64,000 bases of DNA, from NCBI GenBank assembly GCA_963210315.1, contig OY723289.1, forward strand, positions 1,116,001-1,180,000, in the 5' to 3' direction. The notes under the pieces were generated by a model. It did not search any database. It saw only the letters and a list, made by a program, of their open reading frames with translations, and had not been told where the DNA came from. Positions 20,994-31,606 of this stretch are shown here, one piece after another (the stretch's first letter is position 1; each line of letters opens with the position of its first letter). This DNA is from Rhynchopus euleeides (Eukaryota > Euglenozoa > Diplonemea > Diplonemida > Diplonemidae). Position numbers and translations under genes: made by a program.

Positions 20994-21374
20994 TCAGGCT
21001 GCCCCCGACGACACGTTTGTATCCTGCACCTTGCCATACTTCGCCTCCACCTTGTATATGACGGAGAGCGCCCTCCTTCCGCATCGTTGCGACTTCCCTG
21101 ACAGCGAACTTATCCATGTCAGGGAAGACATGGCGATGATTGCGTTGGCCACCTGGGTGCTGTGCTTGTGGAGCTCCTTGCTCAACACCGTTGCTAGGAG
21201 CCTTCTAATGGATCCCAGTGTCAGCACACTGCCCCCTTTTTTAACAGGGAAGGCCGTGCAAAAATCATGCACAATGTTCGTCGCCTCCGCAGCCTCGGGA
21301 CTCTCTGCGCTCTTCTTCTTCTTAATCGACTTTGCCGCCGGCTTCGCTGCCGGCTTCGTTGTCGTCTTCCCCAT
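20994..21374 (-). CDS. Small Lys-rich protein of the CACGGTGG element, 126 aa
   Basis: ATG at 21372-21374. The N-terminal 25 residues are TKPAAKPAAK-type followed by KKKK, like a histone-tail or nuclear-localisation region. Residues 30-100 are of mixed composition with a possible helical domain (VLTLGSIRRLLATVLSKEL). It lies inside the transposon next to its right arm, so it is probably a transposon-encoded DNA-binding or nuclear factor. The family is not recognised. A similar Lys/Ala run occurs in the small ORF at 48598-48798. Confidence 0.5.
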   Translation of the reverse strand: MGKTTTKPAAKPAAKSIKKKKSAESPEAAEATNIVHDFCTAFPVKKGGSVLTLGSIRRLLATVLSKELHKHSTQVANAIIAMSSLTWISSLSGKSQRCGRRALSVIYKVEAKYGKVQDTNVSSGAA

Positions 21375-21625
21375 TTTTGTGAATCAGGTCTGCGAGCTGG
21401 GATGGGTGGAAACGTCCGTTTCGTTTGGTGTGGCTGTACTTCAGTGACGAGTGCCACATTGCATAGGTATCATGGGAAAAATGAGTGAAAATAGGTGAAA
21501 AGACTCCCGCTAGGGGGAGTCAGACTCCCCCTAGCGGGAGTATAGACTCCCGCTAGCGGGAGTTGGACTCCCCCTAGTTGAGACTCCCGAAAAGGGTTAC
21601 CCTACCCCCGCTGGAGTCCACCGTG

Positions 21626-24334
21626 TTTCTGAGGAAACTTGCAATCAAAGCTGTAGTGGTGTTGCAGAACCGAATGAAATATTTAATATTCCATCATCGC
21701 ATCATTCACGACACGGAAGCAGCAGTCGCTGTGGCTCGCCCGTAGGGTTGACTGTGTCACACCCTCGCAAAACAGGGCCCAGTTGTTAACCGCTGCCATT
21801 GTCGGTATTGCCTTCAGAGACCTTCTCTGACACCCCCCTCTTCCTCTCCGGTTGCTGATTTTCGATTTTTGCTTTGAACGATTTTTTTTTGAACGATTTT
21901 TTGGCCGTGCTCGTAGCATTCCCCGTTGAGGGGGTCGCTATTTCGTGTTCTCCTGGCCGCACGGAGGCATTGCCTTACGTCGCCTCTTCCTCTTTTCCTT
22001 TGGTGGTGTGTTGGTCTGGCACAGAGGGCGGGACCGTGCTGATATGCACAGTGACGACTCTCCCTTTTGTTTTGTGCCCGCCTCCACCGAGATTCGGCTG
22101 ATGCCTCTCAGACTGGGGGCGGGCGGTCGCCGACCCTTTTCTGTACGAGGTTTTCCACAGGCTGCACACCTGCCCCGCGGCTGTGTGGCAGTCTTCGCGG
22201 AGTGCAATGCGAAGGTCTGGCCTGACGTGGTGTGACTATTTAGACTCCAGGTGTCTCCACCCTTCCTGGTCTGGGGAGCCTCGGTACCCAAGCAGTTTTC
22301 GGTCATGCCCTGGACCACGGCCGTGCTAGACTCCTGGTGCAGGCACCCGTCATGGTCCGGGGACGGCCCCCCCAGGCAGTTTAACGTCTTACCCAGGACC
22401 TGGTGCGAGGTGCCAGGGCTTTTCGTCCCCTGTTTCCCGTTCCCATTCCCTCCTTCGCAAGAGCAGATGAAAAATGAAATATCCCAGTTTCCCAAGACTG
22501 TTGTGGCAATGGTGGCGTGTGTGCCCATCTGGCAGAGGGTGTTTCTTTCCTCCCGCACCCTCCCCCGGTGCGGTGCGTGTTTACTGGTGCGCTGTGTGCC
22601 GCCACCGGCACCGGATCCCGCGCCAACAGCATCCACTTCCAAACTTCCTCCCCAAAGTGTGCCGTGTATTTCACAACGTCTTGACTTGGCGGCTCGCTTC
22701 ACGCAGCATGCGCGTGTGCACCCCGCCCCTCCTGTCCTTTCCCCTTTGTTTGTGGCTGCTGCCAGCCACAGGCAAACAAGGCAGGGAGTCAAGCCGCCTG
22801 TGGAAAGACAGGCCGACGTCTCGGCACATGAAGTTACGAAGTCGCACGCATTCGCAACCGGCTTGAAAACACCCTCTGTCCACCGCACCAGACCACACCA
22901 CACTACACCGCATCACCCTCACGCACTCCGTGCCTTGTCAGGGCAGCAGCCCGCTAGGCCACGGCACAGTGTGGCGCAGCTGTAGTAGCGGGTAGTGCTG
23001 GCGGTAGCGGGCCAGGGGCACGGCCCACCAGTGTTTACCGACTCAACCCCCTCCCTCCCCTCGCCCCCTCATTCGCAATATCCCACCCCCATTCATCCGG
23101 GTGCCTCCGCCCAGAAATGCAGACAAGTGAGAAGAGCTGCATCGCCTCACAACACTGGCTGTGAAGTGTGCCCTAGTTTGGCAAACAATGGCACAGAGCG
23201 GAGGCTCCTCCACCCCCATCTACATCAGGGACATACCTGAAGCTTATTCTGACAAAAAGTGGCAAAAAAACCCGGTACTTATACTGGTGTTGCTGAAAGG
23301 CCCAAATTGCGTAGTTCGTGCGTAGTTTTGCGTAGTTTGTGCGTACATTGTGCATAAGCAATAATGCCACTTTTTTATTCTCTCCTGTGGGAAACACGCT
23401 ACCTCCAATACAGAGCCCAGACTGCACCAACACTACCACCGGCCTCGTCCCAGACCTTGTGGTGCCCACTTCCTGATGTAGGGGGCCTCCATGTATCCCA
23501 AATATCCACCCAGGCCCTCTGGTTTGCAGGAAGTCATTCTTCTGACTGCTGCGGAAGGACCTAGGAGCCTGGCTCGAGACTCACCAAACTAGGTTGTCCG
23601 AAGTCTCGAACGTCGGAAGACACATCAGTCAGCCCTCGCCCAGCTGCAGCGTTTGTTTGTCTGTACCTGGGACCAACAGATGACAACGCACCCTCAAGAC
23701 AAGCCATAGAATGGGCTTACTTGACAGTGGCTGAAGGCTAAGGACACTGCCTGCGAAACCCCTTATCACTACAGAGCCGAGATTGTACCAAAACGCCCCC
23801 TAAAGGGGCCCCCTACTCGGGTGTTGCAAAACCCTGTTCCTTTGACTATTTGGAATCTGTGCGGATCGTAGTGGGGTCATTTCTGTGGTCGAGCTGTCAA
23901 GCTTCGTCCGTGAAACGTGGGTCTGGCCCAGGGGCTGGTCATAGGATGTGACTGAGAGGCAACCACACCAACCCACCCAGCGGGACCCCCTCCTTGGGTG
24001 TTCCAAAAACCCGTTATTTGGAACGTTTGGGATCTGTGCGGATCGCAGTGGGGTCGTTTTGGCCATGGGGTGTCCATTTACACCTCTTACTGGGAACACC
24101 AATTGGGTGAAACCACCCCCCCCTCATACCCCCCTACCCCCCGAGTACTCGGGGGGTAGGGGGACCTGTGGAGGGCACACATTGTGATTTTCCGGCAAAC
24201 AACCCCGTTTCTTTGCACGATACAGGTGATTCAGAGTGGTCCCTGACTGGGATTCGAAAATTTTCGGCATTTTTTCAGCCTTTTTGAGCTAATTACTGGT
24301 CCCGCCCCAGTACAAAATAAAAAAGTGACATTAC
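21626..24334. other. Repeat-rich intergenic region
   Basis: No supported gene. The minus-strand open frame 21938-22903 lacks an ATG and contains the 22330-22400 repeat also found in the 2.8-6.2 kb transposon; its last 80 codons are Cys- and Lys/Arg-rich, so it may be a fossil transposase fragment. The 23805-24065 part holds two diverged copies of a motif with TCTGTGCGGATC and TGGGGTC that also occurs in the 1.18-kb hAT-like elements. Confidence 0.5.
23280..23360 (+). repeat. Dispersed GCGTAG repeat, copy 2
   Basis: Plus-strand counterpart of 1781-1860. Confidence 0.55.
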
Positions 24335-24443
24335 GGGGGCCCTCGCTACCAAGTGTGACTGAGTGAGAAAAAGTGAGAAGTCAGCCATGTTTGGCTGACA
24401 ACTGACGACTCGTGACTCACAGTGACTCGTAGCGAGGGCCCCC
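24335..24443. mobile_element. 109-bp palindromic MITE, copy 1, TSD TAC
   Basis: Ends GGGGGCCCTCGCTAC and GTAGCGAGGGCCCCC; flanked by TAC (24332-24334 and 24444-24446). Interior has GTGACTGAGTGAG and matching reverse words. Identical in layout to the copy at 38558-38666. Confidence 0.92.
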
Positions 24444-24786
24444 TACGAGGCCATATTGCGTAGTTCGTGCGTACTTGTGCGTAGTTCGTGCGCACATCAT
24501 GCGAAGCACTTTCAGCAACACCATATACTCAGTTTTTTCTTGGTTTTCGTGACCTGTTTCACCCCATTTTTTGGGCCATGCGCACCGCAGGTGACCCGAA
24601 AAACCCCGAAAACGGCATGTTTCGGAACATTGGAATCTATGGTGCCCCCGGACGTGTTCTGTAGATGAGTCCATATTTTATTAGACCCCGTACAGAAACA
24701 CGAGAAATGTGGGAATATGCAGTTTGACCCTGGAGAAGAGAGTGGTGCACCCCTAGAGGTGGTCCAGGGAATGCAAAGAGGTCCAC

Positions 24787-25013
24787 GGGGGGGTCTGGGG
24801 GGCGGAGCCCCCCAGCCGCCGGAGGCCACGGTAGCGAACATCTGTTCCTTGTGGGTACAGATTCTGTGGTGAGTTGGGTGCGTCCTCCTGAGGGCGGTCT
24901 CTGGATCATGACCTGATGTGATCCCAAAGGGCTTGGTCGACAGGCATACGTCACAGGGGGGTCTGGGGGACGGAGACTCACAGCCGCCGGAGGCCACGGT
25001 ACTGAACATCTGC
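24787..25013 (+). repeat. Dispersed hairpin motif, second tandem pair
   Basis: Copies with GGTCTGG at 24792 and 24960 (168 bp apart). The first has the full stem with loop GGA; the second has a degraded stem but an intact AGCCGCCGGAGGCCACGG tail. The intervening sequence is related to that of the pairs at 20.0 and 46.1 kb (CAGATTCTGTG, GCGTCCTCCTGAG). Confidence 0.75.
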
Positions 25014-25019
25014 TCCTTG

Positions 25020-26510
25020 TGCGGTGCAGTCCATCTTCCTGAACTTGAGTAAATTGCGCCCAAGGGTTCGATGAGGGCGCCAAGGCTCGTCAGTGCGGGC
25101 TGGATCGTTGCTTCAAAGCCAGATGTTCAATGACAGACACTGAGGACAGGGGCCAGGCCCCATGGGCTGGCCCGCCCGCCCCATTTTTGGTCCATTTTTT
25201 CCTCCTCCCGAAAATGCGTTTATTTGCATCATTGGGATCCGTGGCTCACGCCATGGTAATTTTTTCTCTCGGGAAATATTTGTTCGGACCATTTGGGCCT
25301 GAACCACCAAGAAAAAAATATTGGCAATTCTGAAAATCCTTATACTCATACCGGGCAACATTCAGGTATGATCAGGGAGGGTTGTCTTTTTTTGTTTTTA
25401 CTAGTTACGAGCGACGAAGCGTCGCGAAGTAACGAAGGATGGTACGACTGAAGCTTTTGGATTAGCACCTTCAAGCCACTTCACAGGGCCTCAACACAGC
25501 CTTGAGACAGCAAGTGTGCGCTCAATAAAAAGTAATCTGGGGAGGGTGTCCTAAATTTAGGAAATTTTTGAAAAAATTGGAAAATTTTGGGGGATTTTTT
25601 GAAAAAATGGCAAAAAAAAAGGGTGTGGGGAGTTGGGTCCAGTTTAGCAAAGTCCGTGTATTTGGACGCGGCCCCTCAGATAAGGAAGCCGCGTCTCAGG
25701 TGCAGGATGTGGGGTGTTGTCGATTTTTCAGGGTTCGACATTCTCGGGCTGGACGGAGAGAAACGGTGGGTGCAACTCTGATCAGAAAAAACTTCAACCG
25801 AAAAAACGGGGTGTAGCTCCCTGACTGACGAGCAGCGGGAGGTGGCGAAGAGAAGCTCCTCATGCGTGGCGGCCTCCCTCGTTCGCGGCGGGTGAGGCAT
25901 GCGGGGGTACGAGAGCGGCACCCGCCTGAGTTCTTTATGGAACCCACAAACCTGGGTGGCCTCACGGATGTGAGGTTGGAAATGCTCCGGGAGACAGCCG
26001 ATGGCGCCTCAACGCCACAGGCTATCGTTGCCGGCTTGGTGCCCATATGGTGCAAGATGAGCGGCGGAATCCGCGAACTTCGGGAACTATCAGGTAGTTT
26101 GAACGCTGAAGACTGCCCCGCCAGGCTGAATGGGAGTCACAACGCGATGAGGAACAAGGATCAGCAGCGCCCTTTGCGGCAAACACAGGGCAGCTCTCCC
26201 TGAGCAGCTGGGAATGAAACGGGACGGAACTAACGAGCAGCAGCGAAAATATTGCAGAGCACCAGTAACCACAACGAGTCCATGACACAAGTGGAACTGC
26301 AGACACGGGGCAGCCAAGAAACCGAGGCAGTCGCAGGAGACCACCTCCACTGTCAGAACGAGCAGAACTGAGAGACACTCAATGGGATGGAGCGGAATCA
26401 CTGGAACGGGGACACACTGATGGCACATAGGACAGACAGACAGAAGTCAGAGTGAAACGGTTGTACAAAGGGCTCGGCTTTACCGACGTCCTTAGTACAG
26501 AGTGAAACGA
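25020..26510. other. Intergenic, repeats only
   Basis: A short AT-rich part (25400-25640) with G/A runs, then mixed-composition sequence. ORFs on both strands at 25860-26430 are short and overlapping, and none is convincing. Confidence 0.45.
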
Positions 26511-26515
26511 CGACG

Positions 26516-26554
26516 CCGCCGAAGGCGGCCAATCCGCCGCCCGAAGGGCGGCGG
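26516..26554. repeat. Two adjacent GC hairpins with GAA loops
   Basis: CCGCC-GAA-GGCGG followed by CCGCCGCCC paired with GGGCGGCGG around a GAA loop. They abut the start of the retroelement terminal repeat. Confidence 0.8.
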
Positions 26555-26722
26555 AAAAATTTTTGGGGTGTTTTTGGGAGAAAAACCGGGCAACCTGGGC
26601 CCTTTGGGACCACACAGGCCAGGAAAGGCCAAAATTTTCGATTTTTTTCGGAAATTTTTCGGTTTTTCAGAGTGTGGCAGTCCGCAGATACAGATTTTCG
26701 GGTCGGAAATTTTTTTTTTTTT
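26545..26722 (+). repeat. Retroelement repeat A, left copy
   Basis: Matches 31798-31969: GCGGAAAAATTTTTGGGG through CCAGGAAAGGCC, then CAGAGTGTGGCAGTCCGC and a terminal T-run. Confidence 0.85.
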
Positions 26723-26920
26723 GCATACACGTTAAGTGTTCTAAGAAACCAGACATAACCAGAAGACCAACATCATGTTCGTGCTAGCACTTTTCCCTTT
26801 TGTCATCACACCCGTGCGCCAAAACAGGTTAGGTCTTATATTTGGCTGCGTTCAACGAAAAAAGACACTTCTTTCCGGAGTTTAGCTAGCACGATTCAGT
26901 TGGGCGATTCATTTGTCTGG

Positions 26921-27227
26921 TTTTTCGACCCAAAAAAATCGGATTTTTTCGGGGAGGGTCTCCGGTGGCCCCCCCTGGATTTCCTGTTTTTTCCCGATTT
27001 TTCCTGATTTTCGGATTTTGCTCGAAATTTGCCCTTGTGTCAACCAGTGGCAAAACTTTCGGAAAATCGGGAAAAATCAGGAAAATCCGGAGTACCGGAC
27101 ACCCTCCTAGATTCTGGGGGGGTGAAACGGCGGAAAATTTTTTGGGGTGTTTTTGGGAGAAAAACCGGGCAACCTGGGCCCTTTGGGACCACACAGGCCA
27201 GGAAAGGCCAAAATTTTCGATTTTTTT
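26921..27227 (+). repeat. Retroelement repeat B plus partial A, left copy
   Basis: Matches 31970-32152 and 31607-31890. B contains a strong imperfect hairpin: CCCGATTTTTCCTGATTTT and its near-complement AAAATCGGGAAAAATCAGG, with differences that would be G-U pairs in RNA. Confidence 0.85.
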
Positions 27228-27370
27228 GCTATAACCTGCTCAGGTCACGGTAAAAAAGACTGTTGGCAGCGCACGTATGGACACCCATACACGCACAGGT
27301 GCGCACAAACAAAAAGATCCGCTTGTGCAACACATTTTCCCCCTCACACACACACACCCACACTCACACC

Positions 27371-28408
27371 ATGGCTGCCCCAAGGACTGCCGAGCGCTTC
27401 AGAGTGCGCGACATCGATGTAGACAACCTGATGCCTCTCCAATTGGTGAACGGGTACGAGCCGGTGGCACCTAAGGAAGGGTGCGCGTTCCCCGAATGCA
27501 CCACCGCCCATGATGGGCCGGTTGCAGGGAACTGTGCGGTGTGTGGCCTCGGGGAGTACACCAGCTGTATGGAACAGCTCCTCCCGGAAGGAACGCTGCG
27601 GGCGTTCCAGGTGGCCAGGGAGGACGGGAGGCGTGTGTGCCCCGTCTGCTCTTGGATCCATGAGGGGTCCAAGAGCGAGCCCCGCCCGGAGGCGGGGCTC
27701 CTCCCACCAGTGACTGTGCACCCTGATGGTGCCGGCCACAATACTGAGGGATGGGGTAACCTGGAGTTCCTGGATGATATGGACTCCCAGAGGCTGAAGG
27801 AAGTGATCCTCCTCATGGTGAGGAAGGTGAACAACCTGGAGGCTGAGCTGCGCCGGGACAGGGCCAGCCGTGATGTGGGTGCCATAGACATCCAGCGGGT
27901 CGCCACGTGGACGACTGCTGTGCAGAGCGACGCCGGCCGGATGATGCTGCGCTCCAAGTGTGCGGTGTCGTTCAACGAGTCGGGCCTGCAGAATGGCGAC
28001 CCCAACGCTTTCCATGTGCGGGAAGGCCTCACGGCATTCGACAACCTGGATTTGGGATTCAGGATGTGCCGGGACGGGGCGGCCCCAGACAGCACGGCCA
28101 TGGAGCTGTTGCATAAAAATGTAGTGACCCTCCAAGCCATCAAACTGGGTGCGCTCGGTTTGGGGGCTAGGAGGCACTACGAGGACAAGGCCAAGCGCAT
28201 GGCTTGGACCAAGTTCTCTGCGGAATGGCAGATTCGAATTGAAGGAGACGCACGGGCAGTCGCAGCGAACGACCTGAAGGCAAAGGAGGCAAAGGAGGCG
28301 AAGCCTGCACCCCCGCCGCCCCACCATCAACACCGCAGCAACCCCTACCCGCAGAGGCGCCCCATCCAGCTGTTCAACAACAGGGGCCCTCGGCAGGCGG
28401 GAAAGTGA
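27371..28408 (+). CDS. Gag-like protein of YR retroelement, 345 aa
   Basis: First ATG of the element gene block, in a CACACC-ATGGCT context; the frame is open further upstream but without ATG. It is followed by YR and RT frames, the usual position for Gag. A Cys-rich region at about residues 37-97 (C-x4-C, C-x2-C, later C-P-V-C) could bind zinc. The middle has a helical, charged segment (LKEVILLMVRKVNNLEAELRRD). The C-terminus is basic with Lys/Ala/Glu then Pro/His/Arg-rich text, suited to RNA binding. No sequence family is recognised, and the call rests on position and composition. Confidence 0.7.
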   Translation: MAAPRTAERFRVRDIDVDNLMPLQLVNGYEPVAPKEGCAFPECTTAHDGPVAGNCAVCGLGEYTSCMEQLLPEGTLRAFQVAREDGRRVCPVCSWIHEGSKSEPRPEAGLLPPVTVHPDGAGHNTEGWGNLEFLDDMDSQRLKEVILLMVRKVNNLEAELRRDRASRDVGAIDIQRVATWTTAVQSDAGRMMLRSKCAVSFNESGLQNGDPNAFHVREGLTAFDNLDLGFRMCRDGAAPDSTAMELLHKNVVTLQAIKLGALGLGARRHYEDKAKRMAWTKFSAEWQIRIEGDARAVAANDLKAKEAKEAKPAPPPPHHQHRSNPYPQRRPIQLFNNRGPRQAGK

Positions 28409-28496
28409 CAGCCGCCTGTGCCTCCCTCCTTGTTCCTCCCTCCCCTCCCCTCAACCCCTCCCCCCACCCCCCCAACTCCATCCCCCCGCCCCGTGC

Positions 28497-29435
28497 ATGA
28501 CTCCAATCCTGGCAAACCCTCCCCCCCCTCCCCCTGTGTACGAGCAGTGGCGGCCGGTCTTCGACCGTATCAAGTCGCGAAAGAAAGAAGGGATCGAACC
28601 GGACGCGATCGAGGATCTGAAGGACCTGACGTTGAAGAGGATACGCAGCGCATACGCCTCCCCTCAGCCTTTCCTCTCGGTGCTGAAGAGGGCGGATGCC
28701 TTTCGGAGCACCCTTCAGGCCCACGATCCCACCATTGGCAACGACATGGCGTATCTGATGTGGGTGGAATGGAAGATGCAACAGGGCCACTTCCAGGCCT
28801 CGTCAGCAAATCAAGCAATTACGTTCTACAGAATGGCACGGGTGGGTCAGGTGTCGGCGTACACGAAGGGCCTGAGCCCCCTGTTCAAAGAGTTCGACCG
28901 GCTGGAGGCCAAGCGGGCAGCGACACCCCCGGTGGCTACCATCCTCAGTGCAGCGAGGTCGGGCCAGACAGTCGATCATCACGCCCTGCTGCTTCAGGTC
29001 AGTATCGGTGCACGGTTTGTGGACCTGGTCCGGCTTCGGGCGAAGCATGTGCGGGTGCAGGGGGAGAGGATCGTGATCACCCTGGCGGGCGGCAAGACAG
29101 ATCGCAAGTCCCTCGGACAAACACTGAGCTTTCCCCGATCGGCGGAGGTGGCGAGCAGTCTCCTCAACAGGGTGGGAAGCACGACCCCCGAGGGCTACGT
29201 GTTCCCCGAGTTGGAGTACCGGACATACCTCAGCTTTACGAAGACCCACCTCGGGGTGACGCCCCACCTCGTACGACACGCCACCCTCTCCCACACGGCA
29301 GAGATAGCAGGAGAACAGGCAGCCCAGGCCCTGGGCCGCCATCGCAACGTGGAGACAACCCGGCAGTACACGGATCGAACCACGTGGGGCTCAACGGTGG
29401 TGTCAGCGGGGGCGACGGAGTGGCTGTCACGCTGA
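28497..29435 (+). CDS. Tyrosine recombinase of YR retroelement, 312 aa
   Basis: Starts at ATG 28497 after a long polypyrimidine tract (28420-28490). The catalytic set is complete: Arg in GARFVDLVRLR (about residue 174), His and Arg in HLVRH (about residue 259-263), His in LGRHRN, and the nucleophile Tyr in TTRQYTD (about residue 293-297). The N-terminal half is a helical core-binding domain. Its role is integration of the circular cDNA by site-specific recombination in the nucleus. The stop TGA overlaps the reading frame of the RT. It appears intact. Confidence 0.92.
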   Translation: MTPILANPPPPPPVYEQWRPVFDRIKSRKKEGIEPDAIEDLKDLTLKRIRSAYASPQPFLSVLKRADAFRSTLQAHDPTIGNDMAYLMWVEWKMQQGHFQASSANQAITFYRMARVGQVSAYTKGLSPLFKEFDRLEAKRAATPPVATILSAARSGQTVDHHALLLQVSIGARFVDLVRLRAKHVRVQGERIVITLAGGKTDRKSLGQTLSFPRSAEVASSLLNRVGSTTPEGYVFPELEYRTYLSFTKTHLGVTPHLVRHATLSHTAEIAGEQAAQALGRHRNVETTRQYTDRTTWGSTVVSAGATEWLSR

Positions 29436-31174
29436 CCCGGCTGCTCCGGGGGTACGACTATGCGGCGGCCTGGTTTGATTCGACTAGCGGCACGCGCGCT
29501 CCAAAAGCATGTTATGATGGCCAGATCAGCCCTGCACCCTCGGACCCCATCGATACCTCGACCCTCCTCGCTGACTTCCCCGAACTAGCCCGACACTTCC
29601 GATGTATCTCCCCAGACTTTCTGAAGCAGCATGCAACGGAACAGAGTGGTAGGATGCGGGGCCCCACGAACGCACTCCTCACGCCCCTGGTGCCGGACCT
29701 TCTGAACGGGCACATCGCCGAACCAGCGCCTCGACAGGATTCTAAAGCCTCACCGAGGCCCCTCTACTCGGGGGCATTCACTGTCGCAAAGAAGCGGGTG
29801 GGTTTCCTGCGCTTTATCCTGAGTTGCAAGCAGCTGAACCTGTGTCTGGCGTCTGTGTCCCTGCCTCCGTGCCACCTCCCGTCCTACGCCGAGATCATCG
29901 ACACCATGATGCGCAACACCCTTTTCTGCGACTTTGACTTTGCCAATTTTTTTTTCCAGCTGGAGCTCCCTGCTGAGTCACGACGGTTCTTCTCCTTCAG
30001 GGCGGGAAACAAGGTTTTGCGCATGCGTCGCCTGGCCATGGGCTACACGGGCAGTCCCCAACTAGCACAGGCAACATCGGTAACGCTGGCGGGGGCTGCT
30101 GCGGGTGGGGTGGACCACATCACATGGGTAGACAACGTGCTGTTCGCCTCCACATCTGCGGCGCTGTTGCAACGAGCTGCGGAGTCGTTCCGGGCCCTGT
30201 GGGGGCGGTATCGGGTGATCATCGGCGACACTACCCCAATACGCAGTCGGGGGGAATTCCTCGGCATGGAGCTTGACCTGCGGGACAAATGCTGGAGACT
30301 GGCCCCTGCGTGGGTCGAGAAGGTGCGTGATGCTGCCCGCGAACTGGATGTGGAGGGTCACCTCCCAATGCGGCTGTGGTGGCGGCTGTGCGGCTGCCTG
30401 GTCTGGAGGGCACATGTACTCAAACTCCGGTTGGCGCACCTCACAACGATCCTTCGTTGGATGTCTGACACGGCGAGAGCCGGGCGAGCAGAGACGGGCG
30501 AGATGACCGGCGGTTTCTGGGATGCTCCGGTGCTCCTCCCTATCGAATGCAGGCAAGTCATGAGGACCGAGCTGGCAACGCTTGAGCTGAACGAGTGGCG
30601 GATGTGGCAGCCCCCTCTGACCAGGCAGGTCGCAGTTTTTTCGGATGCCAGCAGCTCCGGGTGGGGATGTGTGGTCGACAATCATGGTTTCTACGGGCCG
30701 TTCCCGCCTGATGTGGCCGGCCTCCCCATATATCACAAGGAACTGCACGCTGCAGCACGTTTGGCCGGCTTCTGTGTCAGATGGCTGGAGACGCCATGCC
30801 ACATTGTGCTTTTCATCGACAACACCGCTGTCGTTCAGGGAGTGAACGCGGGCTACTCTTTAGATGGCTGGGCAGGAAAAGTGATCGGGCAGATCGTCTC
30901 CACATTGAGCAATGCGGGATGCTCCTTCGCCGCGAGATATGTACATACGTCGTTGAACCCTGCGGATCGGTTCTCCCGGTTCCCCCGGGGGGAGATGGGA
31001 TGCCGCGTGCCCCTGAGAAGCACGGTGCCTACGGACCCAAGCGAAGTGCAGACGCTGCCACCGACCGGGGGTGCCCCGACTGCCTGCGGGGACCAGAGGA
31101 AACGCAAGTCCGGAACGATGCCTCCTGATGGGGCTCTTCCACTGGAGAAACGGCGTGCTGTCGGATCGGGGTGA
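29420..31174 (+). CDS. Reverse transcriptase-RNase H of YR retroelement
   Basis: Frame -1/+2 relative to the YR ORF. The open frame extends back to 28418, across the whole YR gene, but RT-like text begins near 29440 and there is no ATG at the junction, so start or frameshift is unresolved. RT motifs: CDFDFANFFFQLEL (motif A Asp), MRRLAMGYTGSPQ (motif B), WVDNVLFAS (motif C, where YxDD is usual, so the second Asp is Asn). RNase H motifs: VFSDASSSGWG, KELHAA, FIDNTAVV and NPADRFSR, giving the D-E-D-D set. A short basic C-terminal tail follows. The Asn in motif C may reduce activity or be a lineage feature. Confidence 0.9.
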   Translation: MAVTLTRLLRGYDYAAAWFDSTSGTRAPKACYDGQISPAPSDPIDTSTLLADFPELARHFRCISPDFLKQHATEQSGRMRGPTNALLTPLVPDLLNGHIAEPAPRQDSKASPRPLYSGAFTVAKKRVGFLRFILSCKQLNLCLASVSLPPCHLPSYAEIIDTMMRNTLFCDFDFANFFFQLELPAESRRFFSFRAGNKVLRMRRLAMGYTGSPQLAQATSVTLAGAAAGGVDHITWVDNVLFASTSAALLQRAAESFRALWGRYRVIIGDTTPIRSRGEFLGMELDLRDKCWRLAPAWVEKVRDAARELDVEGHLPMRLWWRLCGCLVWRAHVLKLRLAHLTTILRWMSDTARAGRAETGEMTGGFWDAPVLLPIECRQVMRTELATLELNEWRMWQPPLTRQVAVFSDASSSGWGCVVDNHGFYGPFPPDVAGLPIYHKELHAAARLAGFCVRWLETPCHIVLFIDNTAVVQGVNAGYSLDGWAGKVIGQIVSTLSNAGCSFAARYVHTSLNPADRFSRFPRGEMGCRVPLRSTVPTDPSEVQTLPPTGGAPTACGDQRKRKSGTMPPDGALPLEKRRAVGSG

Positions 31175-31606
31175 GTCTCCCTGAGGGGTTCTCCCGTTTA
31201 GCGTGATGGGTCGTCGGTGCACGGGTGCAGCCCCATGAGGGGGTCTCCCGCCAAGCGGTTGAGTTGCTGTTGGTCCCTGAGTGATGCCTCCTGAAGGGCT
31301 CCTCCAAACGCTGCAAGGATGCCGGCTCCTTGAGAAGACAGCCACGCCACACCGCAGGGTGTGCCGGTCGATGCGATGCGATGCCCCTGATGGGCCTGGC
31401 ACCACAGTGGAGTCTCCGGGGGGCTTGCCCTGGTACTCCGGGCAACGCAACACGGTGAAGGTGTCGAATTTCGCGGCCCTTTGTTTTCCTGCTGCGTTTA
31501 TAAAAGCCGATGTTCGGCTGAGGACTCTCTCCTCCGCCCCTCGGAGACCCCGATTAGGAACCTCGTGCCAGGCGTTACAGCCCCAGCGCACTCTCCCATG
31601 GAAGGG

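Larger units (their letters stand above)
18248..21625. mobile_element. CACGGTGG-ended TIR transposon (CACTA-like, tentative)
   Basis: The ends are long inverted repeats of about 120 bp: CACGGTGGACTCCAGCGG, then GACTCCCGCTAG/CTAGCGGGAGTC palindromes, then TTTTCACCTATTTTCA and CCCATGATA. Flanks show TT on both sides, compatible with a 2-bp TSD. It carries on the minus strand a small basic ORF (20994-21374) and a broken transposase-like ORF (18924-20728), and it has been invaded by two hAT-like elements (18379-18768 and 19845-20504). A 127-bp MITE at 50351-50477 shares the CACGGTGG end, and related end-like sequence is also nested inside the 1.18-kb hAT-like repeats. Confidence 0.8.

Noticed and set aside
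21938-22903. 321-codon minus-strand open frame
   Set aside because: No ATG start and contains a dispersed repeat; at most a fossil fragment.
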